A DNA stretch of 37,367 bases from a virus, in IMG/VR virus record IMGVR_UViG_3300020459_000033, positions 1 to 37,367 of that record; one strand, given 5' to 3'. The stretch's first letter is position 1. Every line of letters starts with the position of its first letter. Shown piece by piece: positions 17,001 through 25,500 of the stretch. Below the pieces are notes generated by a model. The model was given only the letters and a program-made list of their open reading frames with translations, ran no database searches and was not told the DNA's origin. The position numbers and the translations under genes were made by a program.

Positions 17001-17933
17001 AAAATAATTTCTGGATTAACAACAACTTCTACTGAACTTTTTGTAGATAACTTAAATTTATTTAATTATGAACTTGACTCACCTCTAAGTGCAAATGCAT
17101 TAATTGTTGATAATTCACAAACTTTAGCGGGTGCTTCTCTTACTGCTGTTGTGTCTGCTACTGGTACTGTTAGCTCTATTTCAGTTGTTGATGGTGGTTC
17201 AGGTTATGTTGGGGCAACAATTGCTGTTTCAATTGGAATACCAACAACTGGAACGCCTATATCAAGTGTTAGTCTTAATCCTATTGCCCTTGGAACTGCA
17301 AATATTACTGCTGGAATTATTACTAGTGTTACTGTCACAAATCCTGGATTAGGATATACTAGATCAAATCCACCACAAGTTATTGCACCAATACCAACAG
17401 CACCAAAAGAAGTTATTAGTGGTATTGCTAATACTTCTGGATTTACTGGAATAGTTACTGGAATAACAACAACTGGTGGAACCTCAGGTAATCCATTAGC
17501 ATTAAAATTCTTTATCAATAGACCAGATGGTGAGGCATGTACTCCATTATCTAATGGATATCCAATTCATATTTTTGATACTTCGGTTGGATCTGGAGTA
17601 ACTTCTATTGATAGTGGAAATGATGCGGTAGTTGGAATAGGAACTACTTATTTGGATAATGTTTATTATGTTCGTTCAGTTGCAATTACTGCCAATAGAG
17701 CAGAATTTGTAGCAAATGTTGATTCTGGTTCTGATGTTATTGGAATTGGAACAACTGGAATTGGATGTGGTAAATTCTCTTGGGGTAGATTATCTGGATT
17801 TACTAGATCATCAGAACCAATATCTATTGCAGTAACTGGAAAAACAGTTAATACTGGATTCACAACTTATCCAACTATACAAAGAAGGAAAGCTGGGTTT
17901 AGAGGCACTGGTGCAATAGACACTAAATTATAG
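5040..17933 (+). CDS. 7: Giant gp7-type baseplate wedge protein (4297 aa)
   Basis: The slot directly after gp6 and before gp8 is that of T4 gp7 (1032 aa), but this protein is four times longer. The anchor to gp7 is at about residues 210-265: SFFQSKGTEQSFKILFKVLY and following, close to the C-terminal SKGxExSxKFLFKVLY region of T4 gp7. It begins QIVDNQLPEFVLSESPKTVDF, which looks like a conserved wedge-docking segment. The rest is beta-rich and mosaic. A DDEI...RG module is at about 103-150 and again near 1600 and 3150. GGSGY-type repeats lie between 793 and 4120. A YHYH domain is at about 1281-1418. HDGTN repeats are near 2760 and 2890, and ATDH-YPR repeats near 3530 and 3608. A NDYYQNLSYTIQSPIEYKEL segment is about 2475-2495. 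The C-terminus (FSWGRLSGFTRS...) looks conserved. No transmembrane segment is seen. Confidence 0.85.
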   Translation: MITTGIDKRIQVQQIVDNQLPEFVLSESPKTVDFLKQYYISQEYRGGPIDITDNLDQYLKLDNLTPDVIVGVTTLAETNQDPENIKVGIAITAWGKYYTGEKTINVSNTKGFPNEYGLLKIDDEIITYTGKTSTSFTGCVRGFSGITTYHDDNNPRELVFSTSSAEIHNIGSSVSNLSALFLQEFYKKLKYTLTPGLENSDFISDLDVNNFIKEAKSFFQSKGTEQSFKILFKVLYGVDPTIIDLEDYLIKPSAAKYIRRERIVAERISGNPINLQGQTVSRSADLNTTASISEVEPVLGVPGSGILSDSDYFILDAFIGYADEEYVTGTFNIPGKTKVIGNVPKDSTIITVDSTVGFGTTGTIISGINTNIQYTDKTVNQFLNCSGVDNPISSEDDIRFDDNIFGYENGDLTKKVELRITGILSKFIPNENNRLSIEKERVLIKSLGENIKKGSTNKEIFANSWIYNSSPSYDINSESIIDRGSSTLTLKEDISSDNFDTTGLSTGDYVEVIEKTFNPFKNKSVVTPSNPGGVSPAEIFDISTGNIIKLINVEYNLERTKNYAVRKVLDKVSSTGAPVKYGNQLTTNIQNVYNESDTNLYVASNSLPNYTITKDIVKSEIPIADTSTIQNYNPITEKYSVISFDKDVLFVTGDEVYYSVPEGKATLVGLEEGVYYVKEYPGDRQKINLYLSPSFIETDELLSRSGGTPNNFVEFNIPLTNNDKHTFTLLKHYNQEIGNQRLLKKFPVDLSLNDGKNTETIPGPVGMLIDGVEINNYKSSDSIFYGPIDKVSVLSSGSGYDVINLPEISIAAGLGSTALVKPVVTGDIQEILVDPQNFDIESVNSIKISGGNSSETFLRPIVRKRNREIEFDGRLATANGGVDNQAETITFKENHNLKNGQVLVYNKNRNDQLGITTWGGSNADAYDTLIDGETYWPVVVGLSTIKLFGSEDDYISGINTIAFTSIAKSGIHKFRLKNAKNTLKSVEIISSGSSFINRQVYINPTGISTVNSSASFNNHGFSDGELISYTTAAGIGSTIPTSISGLSTSIQYKIIKLDDNSFRICDAGIGGTSNVNYNNKDYVKFGSTGTGYQVFKYPDIEITSKITYSISTSDKVTLTPIIKGKLNDLILYEKGSSYGSQTVINYQNNPDIIVKVGNSRVGTNIQPALQPIISNGKIIKVNIQNGGGEYYSIPDLKVVGDGNTAKIRPIIDTNPNSKTYLSIIDVKIINGGAGFTTSKTSINVIPSGSNAVFGLDIRKLSINNIEKYGSEILEESQNGLRYSVVGYSTDIGRNFYNDPNPNTNHSSIIGWAYDGNPIYGPYGYSDPTKLGPNIKTLQPSYKLDPSKVIDRPGITTFASGFFADDYVYDPTIGDLDEHNGRYCKTPDYPDGVYAYFVGISDIDQSPKFPYFIGNTYRSSADVLDPESNITQSFDFNNSNLVRNTASYKMISEFTNNDFIVDSDKLIPQLTTVESVTRGSVDSLDIVNSGENYKIGDNITFDNTNTSGSGLSVAVNSISGVPITNIETIYEEYANVKLVWKNSNTVSASISTFHDLSTGNSIEISGISSDLKSVTGSHTIGVNSESTLLYQQCIANPSSLGIVTDIVVGRTSDLISVGSSIGIGSERFFVLNKFEDRNILRCVRGITGTAHTISSKVTLIPNSFDIPVKTDYFDSRLNKIVFFNPKQSVGIATVAGFSTSITVTVAGMNKTVSVPAQSIYLPDHGFKTGDKLIFKEPSNVGFTNIGVSTNGVAGGNVTSIGHDDIVYAINKSKDYIGIVTNVAEIGSGIGTIGQSSGLYFIGDADNDFRYSFRTQYNQVTATAEKIIATVSLSTDHQLQEQDRISLEVKPRDSVGIGTSTAIKVKYNSIKNKLLINPIGFNSTGVNTTTNTLTINSHGLKTGDKVLYDNIGVGQTIVGGLSTTGYFVYRIDDNNIKLSNTYIQSTKVPPDVVSLSNKGGISHELSLINPPINIIKDNNLVFDVSDSSLSGYDFNLYYDNNYIDNFVSTGQTNSYIVSKVGTSGTTGSTVTLNYSDSNPLNLFYNIEKGGFISTSDIDVIDKSRISYIDSKYKNNYSILGVTSTSFKIVLEDKPEILGYASTTIGVGTITYSTDSIRARGPINDVKINSGGEGYKQLPTFVSIASTQGKNAIILPRSKNANKINNTNILNVGFEYASDKTLLPLAKVSPVTSLRNFDTIKAVTITDGGSGYQSNPKLVVVDEDTRQVIESGALEAIISSSTQSIENVNVLSEPKGIGNALIYAIDGTNGVSITNVSIGSSQPDSTTTGIVTFVLGTPVLGFSETPFAVGDAVFVENIQNIDNGGSTINSPSNEFRTYPVTKINSTNPFELEINVNGISTNPGFAKSEQIFASLVNYNKYPKFTITKESTGFIEGEDILVDINGLFVNKKLILDKIGNDYIKILGKYDLQIDDKIKGATSGTVATINTLFENKGYFTVDYSSRRDIGWLDNIGKLDQDYQVLPDNDYYQNLSYTIQSPIEYKELIDPVNRLVHTTGLKNFADIGISSSTNSGLTTAVDASTIVRDFLSDNRVDAINGFDMVRDIDILRNPLRSKYIQFKNKELVNYFKCKTNRVLEIDNINTLFTNATNNASQTGDIVLANGYDRFLIQVRNPENNDIQCSELVTSIDYNSNDVYTIERGSISNTGISTLKDDVYRSLTDVIGVYDDGYKLQFLPTNTFDIDLDIKIFQNSFNSISGDITTGIGTTSFGFAELTGIGAEIGSGTTVTLTSGNVANIESYFVSAELRDTTTFENQIVDLYITHDGTNSYIANYDLDINNDSGIGTFSSKIDSNVLSLEYTNDRSNAIEVRSKIVGFGTTASGIGTYRFKSTEQPDGSEDSIRIQSEFTNVALGATTTIAQFSKTKDTTVKSIIRTSIGNTSSVHQLLMIHDGTNTFIEQYPFISIGNDIGIGTFSSSINGSNFNLIFTPNTEFYGGGNIEVQIFSEIFNTNIDTINTPSILTYGKSIDSLSLLQFDGTNSIRGNTNAFKLRYKNTPIFGKYFNPNSSALESSTGRFTMKNHFFNNNEKLVYTPGSSIDSIGISSLIMTGGNPLPKVVYCIKNDTDRFQVSITSGGSPITFSGLGAGNYHRFEMDKKNEKSFIVLDDIIQSPLAYTPIKQSLTGNVSGQVSISTSVLSLSGISTIAINDILKIDDEYVKITNVGIGTTNVGPISPSGSLKLVEVERGFVGTSASTHTDTTDVRLFKGGYNIIGDTIYFSETPRGNNEIAKSESNRNSGRANFSGRVYLRQDYSSNVIFDDISSQFTGIGRTFVITSSGINTIGLTTGSTLMTVNGFFQKPTTENNLGNNYTFDGNEAVGITSIVYTGISSNNGTIIVSDIDVNQNQLPRSGEIISIASTGGLGIAPLVGAAVTAVIGTGKSIVSVGLGSEDFNGSGYSSGLSTTGDGLISIGITDAAYDHKFESAVTNSVTVSGNGIGAASATFTPMDVSYISRTGVLVLTKNAHDLITSDSHQATTGTQYDGTVGIMTVKLASTPSPALADGQLVKIDDLGVKFKCALDSNATDHDYPREGDPISGKFVPISNVSGGDTFEITVLDYVPSSNTSVHTFVSGVAGAIKRSANTLSIANSGLVFRCSKDGYATDHPYPRAGIDPVAGVSTAIVEATSNSITVNVGSGGGVGTGASIRASVGVGGTLTFEVVTGGSGYVNPIIMPPSPSYENLEIIGVSKLSTGSTTQTGSGTLISLDVGSVSTTGIGSTLYEVKSFEITRKGYGFEKGDVFRPIFDGEIPNKVGIVTDKGLPSMLNNFEITVDSIYTDNFSLVNFGEFDYLDSIQTLQNGSRTRFPLKFDGELVTFKTDSRDVDSQLIEIRSLLLIFINGVVQVPGESYLYDGGTSFVFTEPPDEFDNVSLFFYKGTNNVDIEYTDIIETIKTGDELQILKDPNNKILDQEKRTVLGITTSDVVESNLYFDVGINEDFDRPVIWTKQKRDKVINGEMVYKSRRSIEPLIFPQSKIISGLTTTSTELFVDNLNLFNYELDSPLSANALIVDNSQTLAGASLTAVVSATGTVSSISVVDGGSGYVGATIAVSIGIPTTGTPISSVSLNPIALGTANITAGIITSVTVTNPGLGYTRSNPPQVIAPIPTAPKEVISGIANTSGFTGIVTGITTTGGTSGNPLALKFFINRPDGEACTPLSNGYPIHIFDTSVGSGVTSIDSGNDAVVGIGTTYLDNVYYVRSVAITANRAEFVANVDSGSDVIGIGTTGIGCGKFSWGRLSGFTRSSEPISIAVTGKTVNTGFTTYPTIQRRKAGFRGTGAIDTKL
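8880..9293 (+). other. YHYH domain embedded in gp7
   Basis: Within gp7 (about residues 1281-1418). Core: HSSIIGWAYDGNPIYGPYGY, followed after about 50 residues by NGRYCKTPDYPDGVYAYFV and then FPYFIGNTYR. These are the defining blocks of the YHYH family (PF14240 as I recall it), found in secreted and surface proteins of marine bacteria and phages. Function is not established. Confidence 0.8.
13345..13930 (+). repeat. Two diverged HDGTN repeats inside gp7
   Basis: Two copies about 125 codons apart (13374 on and 13752 on). Each has HDGTN, a tyrosine-containing strand, a D-x-GIGTFSS turn, a further strand, and a segment ending near IEV. The DNA still shares GGTACTTTCTCTTCAA exactly. This indicates an internal duplication of a beta-sandwich-like unit. 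Confidence 0.75.
15619..15975 (+). repeat. Two ATDH-YPR repeats inside gp7
   Basis: Copies about 80 codons apart: FKCALDSNATDHDYPREGDP and FRCSKDGYATDHPYPRAGID. Shared positions are F-x-C-x2-D-x2-ATDH-x-YPR and then a strand (EITV / ITVNVG). Similar motifs occur in other marine phage structural proteins; function unknown. Confidence 0.75.
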
Positions 17934-17941
17934 TATAAATA
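17934..17941 (+). promoter_or_regulatory. T4-type late promoter (TATAAATA) before gp8
   Basis: A perfect TATAAATA directly after the gp7 stop TAG (17931-17933), 20 bases before the gp8 ATG. It gives gp8 and downstream genes transcription independent of the 12.9-kb gp7 gene. Confidence 0.85.
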
Positions 17942-17961
17942 AAGAAAAAAAGCTATAGAAG

Positions 17962-19584
17962 ATGGCGGCAATTGTAACAGATCAGTTTAGAATCAATAAT
18001 GCTAGTAATTTTTTGGGAGATATTAACGATCCCTCAAATTCTTATTATGTGTTTGTGGGTTTGTCAAATCCTGGTATAGGAAATGCATATGGTAGAACTG
18101 CAGATCCAGCCACATGGAATTCTGATAATTCCAGACCAAATCCAACTGATAACTTTAATTATTTAAATCATACCAAAGATACAATGATTTTTGGTAAGAA
18201 AGTTAATATAGATAATGCTAGAAGAGTTATTAGAAAAGAAACTTGGACTAAAGGAACTCAATATGAAATGTATCGCCATGATTATAGTATAGATAATCAA
18301 TCACCAAAAACATTTTCTTCTAGATTATATGATGCAAAATATTATGTAATTAATAAAGATTTTAGCGTTTATATTTGTATTGATAACGGTTCCTCAGGAA
18401 TTAATACTACGGGAAATCTTTCTCAGAATGAACCACTCTTTACTGGATTAGAACCATCTGCTGCGTCGGGAGATACTGATGATGGGTATGTATGGAAATA
18501 CTTGTTTACTGTTGCTCCAAGTGATATTATAAAATTTGATGCAACTGAATATATACCTTTACCAAATAATTGGTCAACTTCTACTGATGCTCAAATACAA
18601 TCTGTAAGAGATAGTGGAAATGCTGATATTAATAATAATCAAATTAAAAAGGTTTATATTGATACAAAAGGCAGTTCATATTCTGGTGGATTAGGGCAAG
18701 AATTTAATATTGTTGGTGATGGTGAAGGAGCAAAGGTCATTGTTGATGTTGAAGGAACTCAAATAACTAAAACACAAGTTTCCGTTGGTGGTAAAGGATA
18801 TACTTATGGTATGGTTGATTTAACTAACATTTCAGAGAGTGCAATAAGTTCTAATACTCCTGCGAAATTAATCCCCATTATTCCACCATCAAAAGGACAT
18901 GGATATGATTTATATAAAGAATTGGGCACAGATAGAGTTTTAATTTATGCTAGATTTGATGACTCTACAAAAGATTTTCCTTTAGATGCTAAATTTGCAC
19001 AAATTGGAATAGTTAAAAATCCTACGTCAATTGGATCAACAGCTTTATTCACACAAAATCAATTTTCTTCAGTATCTTCATTATATCTCAGTAATTATCC
19101 AACAACTTCTATTGAAATTGGGTCAGAGATTACTCAGGAAATACAATCTGGTGGAGTAGAAATTGGTAAAGCAAAAGGTTATGTTGTTTCGTTTGATATT
19201 ATTTCAGATAGCCCTAAAATTGCTGTTTTAAAATATTATCAAGATAGATCATTATATTTTAATCAAACTACTGGTGATCAGACAGATACCTCTGGTATAA
19301 GTAGTCTTGGTTCTACTAGTAGTGGAAAAATCTATCAGTTCCAACCTAACGGATTACAAGTTTCCGTTGGTAGTACTACAGTTACTATTAATACTAATTT
19401 TTCTGGTATTACTACAAACCCAACTGGTAATAAAGTTATTGAACTTGGTACTCAGTTCACAGATGGCATCTCAAGTTCTGAGATAAATAATCAGTCGGGT
19501 GATATTATCTATTTGGATAATAGAGCCTTAATCACAAGAGATAAGAGACAAAAAGAAGACATTAAAGTTATCCTGGAATTCTAA
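17962..19584 (+). CDS. 8: Baseplate wedge subunit gp8
   Basis: 540 aa, longer than T4 gp8 (334 aa). The N-terminal AAIVTDQFRINNASNFLGD parallels the AIVTSKFR opening of T4 gp8. DDGYVWKYLFTVAPSDI (about 173-189) matches the conserved GDGYVWEYLF block. The C-terminus SGDIIYLDNRALITRDKRQK, then EDIKVILEF, matches the T4 end SGEMIYMENRPPI...INILFTF. The extra length lies in the middle (about 225-490) and contains GGSGY-type repeats (KGSSYSGG, GGKGYTYG) and beta-rich sequence. In T4, gp8 dimers attach to gp7 and gp6 in the wedge. An enlarged gp8 beside an enlarged gp7 suggests that the whole wedge periphery is bigger here. Confidence 0.9.
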   Translation: MAAIVTDQFRINNASNFLGDINDPSNSYYVFVGLSNPGIGNAYGRTADPATWNSDNSRPNPTDNFNYLNHTKDTMIFGKKVNIDNARRVIRKETWTKGTQYEMYRHDYSIDNQSPKTFSSRLYDAKYYVINKDFSVYICIDNGSSGINTTGNLSQNEPLFTGLEPSAASGDTDDGYVWKYLFTVAPSDIIKFDATEYIPLPNNWSTSTDAQIQSVRDSGNADINNNQIKKVYIDTKGSSYSGGLGQEFNIVGDGEGAKVIVDVEGTQITKTQVSVGGKGYTYGMVDLTNISESAISSNTPAKLIPIIPPSKGHGYDLYKELGTDRVLIYARFDDSTKDFPLDAKFAQIGIVKNPTSIGSTALFTQNQFSSVSSLYLSNYPTTSIEIGSEITQEIQSGGVEIGKAKGYVVSFDIISDSPKIAVLKYYQDRSLYFNQTTGDQTDTSGISSLGSTSSGKIYQFQPNGLQVSVGSTTVTINTNFSGITTNPTGNKVIELGTQFTDGISSSEINNQSGDIIYLDNRALITRDKRQKEDIKVILEF

Positions 19585-19589
19585 TCAAC

Positions 19590-22500
19590 ATGTCACAGAA
19601 AACAAATTTAAATATAAACCCATATTATGATGATTTTAATGAAAGTGATAATTTTCATAGGGTTTTATTCAGACCAGGAAGACCTGTTCAAGCAAGAGAG
19701 TTAACAACTCTACAATCAATATTACAAAATCAAGTTAAAGAATTTGGTAGTCATATTTTTAAAGAGGGATCAGTGGTTATCCCTGGTAATGTTGACTATC
19801 ACAATAAATATTTTTCTGTAAAATTAGATTCTGATCATCTTGGAATTCCAGTAGTATTGTATGCTAATGAATTAAAAGGAAAAAAATTAAAAGGTCAAAA
19901 TTCTGGAATTGAAATTTTAGTAACTGATTATAAAACACCTTCAGATTCTTCTGATATAACAGATTTAACATTATTCATTGAATATCTTAGTGGGGATGAT
20001 AATAATGTAGAATCTAGTTTAATTGATAGTGAACCTTTATTGGCTCAGCAAGATATAGTATATGGTAATACAACAATTGAAGTTGGAGAAAGTGTAGCTA
20101 ATTTAATATCATCAAATGCTACTTTTACTGGTAGTGCAGTATCTATTGAAGATGGAGTTTATTTTATTAGAGGTAATTTTGTACATGTTTCTGCGGATAC
20201 TATAATTCTAGATCCATATTCAAATGTTCCTTCATATAGGGTAGGTTTGAATATTTTAGAATCAATTATTACTGCAAAGGAAGATCCTTCTTTATATGAT
20301 AATGCTAGGGGATTTTCTAATTATGCTGCACCAGGAGCAGATAGATTTAAAATCACTACAACACTAGCAAAAAAATCTTTAACTGATTTTAATGATAGTA
20401 GTTTTATTGAAATAATTAAATTAAGAGATGGTGATCTTAAAAAATTACAAGATACTAGTGTTTACAGTGAAATTGAGAAGTATTTTGCAGCAAGAACTTA
20501 TGAAGAATCTGGCAATTATTCTCTTGGCAATTTTAATGTTAGAGTTTCTGAATCCTTAGATGATAATATTTCAAATGAAGGTATTTTCCAGTCAGATCAA
20601 GTTACTGATCAGGGAAATGTACCATCAGATGAATTAGGATGTGTTGAAATTGAATCTGGAAAAGCATATGTTAAAGGATATAGAGTTGATAAAAAAGGAA
20701 CAACTATTGTAGATTTTGATAAACCAAGAGATATTGAAACAATAAAGACTGCAAAAGTTCCTTTTGAAATGGGATCTTTAATTAGAGTTAATAATGTATT
20801 TGGTACTCCATTTGTTGGACTTAATAATAATTCAAATACTGTTGGACTATATGATGTAAGAAAGTCTTTACCAACATCATTTGAACCACCATCAGGGACT
20901 CAAATTGGAATTGCTAGGGTATATTCATTAGGATTAAGAAATACGCCTTACAGTGCCACTGAGGGTGGTGCTAGTGAATGGAATTTATATCTTTATGATA
21001 TACAAACATATACTAAACTAACATTAAATCTTGCATTAGCTGCCCATGATTGTCCAGTTAGTACATTTGTTCGGGGTGTAAGTAGTGGTGCTAGTGGATA
21101 TGTAAAAGAGGTTGCAGGAGCTGTTGTTACTATATCTCAGACTTCTGGAACATTTATTACTGGAGAAAAGATTTTAATTAATGAAACTGACGAACATTCT
21201 AGATCAATATCTAGTTTTGTAACTTATGGTATTGATGATATAAAATCTGTATATCAAAATAGTAGTGCTTTTGCTGGATTAGGTGTTAATTTTACTGCAG
21301 ATACTGTATTAAGAGAATCTCCATTTAATAATTTATCAATTACTGTAACACCAGGTGGTATTGCTGGTGCTGGTTATAGTACGGGATCATTAGCAATTAA
21401 GGGTAATCAATTTGATGCATCTAGCGGTGTTAAAGTAGGATCTATAATTAAATATCAAGCAAAAGATTATACTAATACTAGTACTGATAATATTTTTAAT
21501 AAAGTTACTGTCATATCTTCCGATTTAAGAACATTAACACTCGAAGGTGTTAGTAGAGTTGCTGGTGTTTGTACTGGATTTGTTGGTGTACTTACAGATT
21601 CACAAGCTGGTTTTAGTCTTATGAAACCAGAGATAGTAAATGATCAAAGTGCTGGTCTTTATACTCCTGTTGGACCTTTTAATCTTGCAGAGTTAAATCT
21701 TTCAGATTCTGAATTAGTTGTTAATGAACAAATAGTACAACAAACCACAGATGGTCAGGGTAAATTAACTGCTCAAACTGGATTATCAAGTGCATTCTTT
21801 ACTTCATTTGATACGCAAAGATATTCTGTTTTCTATAATAATGGAACTGTTGAACCTTTAACAAAAGATCAGTTTACAAGATCTGATGATGCATCTCGAG
21901 TTATTATTGAAGGATTAACTGCTAGTCAAAACAATAATGTTACGATTAATGCTACAACAGAAAAACAAGTAGTTAAAGAAAAAATTAAAGAATATACTAG
22001 AAGTAATCAACTTATTGTTAACAAGACTAATGCTGGTGTATCAACTACTACAAGTGGATTATCTACTAGTAGATATTATGGATTGAGAGTAGAAGATAGA
22101 GAAATTTCATTAAATGTTCCTGACGTATGTAATATAGTAACTATAGTAGAATCAAAAGATGAAACAGATCCAACATTAGATAAATTGACATTTATTTCTG
22201 GATTGTCATTAGATACAAATGTAGTTGTTGGTGAAAAAATTAAAGGTTCTGAAACTGGATCTGTTGCTCAGGTTGTAAGTATATTATCTTCCACTGAAAT
22301 AACAATTGGATATTTAAATACCGATAGGTTTAGTTTAGGTGAATTAATTACATTTGAAGAATCTAATATCATTACCACATTACAAGGAATATCTCTTGGA
22401 AATGGTTTAAATATTACTCAAACTTACTCTTTAGATAAGGGTCAAAGAGAACAATATTATGATTATTCTAGACTAGTTAGAAGAGGAAATCTTCCAGCAC

Positions 22501-25500
22501 CTTCTAGGAAGATATTAGTAGTTTATAATTCATATAAAGTACCATCAAGTGATGAGGGTGATGTATTTACAATAAATTCTTATAATAAAGATAGATATTC
22601 TAATGATATACCAATACTATCTAATGGTATTAGAGCAACAGATACTTTAGATTTTAGACCAAGAGTATCTGAATTTACTAGTACTGACAAATCACCATTT
22701 GCGTTTACAAGTAGAGATTTTAGTGGTAATGGTGCTACTTCAACTTTGGTAGTATCATCCGAAGCTGATTCTGAAGTTGGATATAGTTATTATTTGTCAA
22801 GAATTGATAAATTAATTCTTACTCCAGAAGAAGATCTTGATGGTAATGTAGGTAAATTATCATTAATACAAGGTGTTTCTTCATTAGACCCTAAAGAACC
22901 TGTATTAATTGATGATGCAATGCACATTGCATCAATTCATCTTCCTGCATATTTGTACCATGCATCAGATGCAAAAGTAACTCTTGTTGATAATAAGAGA
23001 TATACAATGAGAGATATTGGAAAATTGGATGATAGAGTGTCTAATTTAGAAACTATAACAAGTTTATCTTTACTTGAATTAGATACAAAATCTTTACAGG
23101 TTAGAGATGCATCTGGAAATGATAGATTTAAAACTGGATTCTTTGTAGATGATTTTAAAGATGCTAGTAGAATGGATGTAAATGATCCAGATCATAAAGT
23201 TGATGTTGATGGTTTAAAACAAGAAATGCTTGTTCCATTAGATAGGTATGCATTCCAACCAGAATTAGGTGTTGCAGAAACAGAAGATGTTACTACTTGT
23301 GATTTTTCTCAGAATTTGCCATTATTAGATGAAAATTTACAAAAAACAGGAGATTTAATAACCTTAAAATATTCTGAAATAGAATCAGATATTAAAAATG
23401 TATTTGCAAGTGATATGGAGAATGTAAATCCATTTACAGTTGTTAAATATGAATGTGATATTAAATTAGATCCACAATCTGATAATTGGACTAGAACTGA
23501 AATAATTGATGGTGGAACTAGAGCTATAATAGGAGATACTGCAGGAGTATTTGATGAAGATATAATAACTGGAACAAGATTAGATACTCACATGAGATCT
23601 AGGAATGTTAGTTTTGCTGCTGTTGGATTGAAACCTAAAACAAGATACTATCCATTCTTTGATGGTAGAAGTGGAATAGATGTTATTCCAAAGTTAATAG
23701 AAATAGAAATGATTTCTGGGTCATTTGAGATTGGAGAAACTATTAGAGGTTATGATGGGGGTGATGTTGGAACTCCAACCTTTACATTTAGATCTGCACA
23801 ACCAAATCATAAAAAAGGTGCTTATAATTCACCTAGTATAGTGTTTCTAGAGAATCCATATGATCCAACAGTTAATGTATCAGCATCATATACTGAGTCT
23901 TCCTCAGTATTAAATGTAGATCTTGCATCATTATCCAAAGAGGCACAAGGAGATTATTATGGAAGAATGACTGTTGGTATGAGATTTATTGGTGAATCTA
24001 GTGGAGCAATTGCAATACATTCAGCACAAGGTAATCCAATTAGATTAATTTCAGATTCTTATGGTGCTTTATATGGATCATTCTTTATTAGAGATCCATT
24101 AACCACTCCACCACCATCAATAAGATTTAATAACGGTACAAAAACATTTAGGATTACTTCTTCTAGTACTAACGAAAGTACAGCAGATGGTGATGTTGAT
24201 AATACATCAGCTAGTGTGACTCATGGAGAAGCAGAATATCGTACGAATGGAATTGTAACAACAGTTACTAGAACTTCGGTTACTGTTAGACTTGCAGATC
24301 CAGCACCAGAACATGATGATCCATTAGCACAATCATTTACTACTGACGAAAATGGAATGTTCTTATCTTCTGTGGATTTATATTTTGCAGAAAAAGATGA
24401 TTTCCAACCAATAAGTGTTGAGATAGTAACTGTTGAACTTGGAACTCCAACAAATCAAGTACTTCAAGGTTTTGCTCAGATTCAATTGGATCCACAAGAA
24501 TTAGATTCTACTGGAACTTCTATCATTAAAACTTCTACTGATGCTTCCATAGCAACTAATGTTAAATTCCCATCACCTGTTTATTTGGAACCAAAAACTG
24601 AATATGCACTAAGACTTAGAGCAGGATCCACTAATGCATATAAGGTTTGGATTGCTAGAATGAGTGAGACTACCATTGAGACAAAAAATCTTGATGCAGC
24701 AAGTCAGTCTATAGTTGGAACACAGTATATTGGTGGAAGTTTATTTAAATCTCAAAATGGAACAATTTGGACACCAAGCCAATTTGAAGATCTTAAATTT
24801 ACTCTATATCAATGTTCGTTTGTTAATTCGGGAACATTGACATTATATAATCCATCATTGAAATCTAATAATTTTAATACATTTAAAACAGTAGATAATG
24901 CCATAGAGTTATTCCCAAGAAAATTAAAGGTTGGAATTACAACTGCAAATTCAGTAGATCTTCTTGCTGATTTAGTACCTGGTGTAAAAATATCTTCTGC
25001 TTTAAGTGGATCTCCGACAGTTTCCATAGGTGCTACTGGATTCCTTGAGCAATCTGGTGGTCCATTGTTAGTGAACACAGCTGGAAGAGAAATTACTAGT
25101 GGTGGTTCTGGATATTCCTTTACTGGTACCCCAACTGTTGATTTGGTATCAATTACTGGTAATGGATCAGGTGCTACTGCTGTTCTAGGTATTTCTGGTG
25201 GTGTTATTAATGCAGTTTCTATTGCAAATACTGGTACTGGATATGTAATTGGTGATGTTGTTGGTGTTAAAACATCTAGTTTACCCACAGGTAAGAAGAC
25301 AGGTGAAGGTGCCAAGATTACTGTATCTAATATTTACGGTATTGATACTTTATACTTATCAGATGTTCAAGGAGAAAGTTATGGAACTGGTAATGTTTTA
25401 GTGTATACTAAGGCTAATGGTACTACTGTTACTCCTGTAGTAGGAACTGCACACACTACAATACAGAGTTCTTCTGTTCTTGGAGAATTGTATCAAGGTA

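Noticed and set aside
17131-17352. Leucine-rich forward ORF inside gp7
   Set aside because: Shifted reading of the gp7 GGSGY-repeat coding sequence; the leucine richness comes from T-rich codons, and it has no own start signal.
24809-25315. 168-codon ORF on the minus strand inside the DUF4815 gene
   Set aside because: Proline/valine-rich mirror of glycine/threonine repeat codons; no ribosome site, no promoter, and all real genes are on the plus strand.
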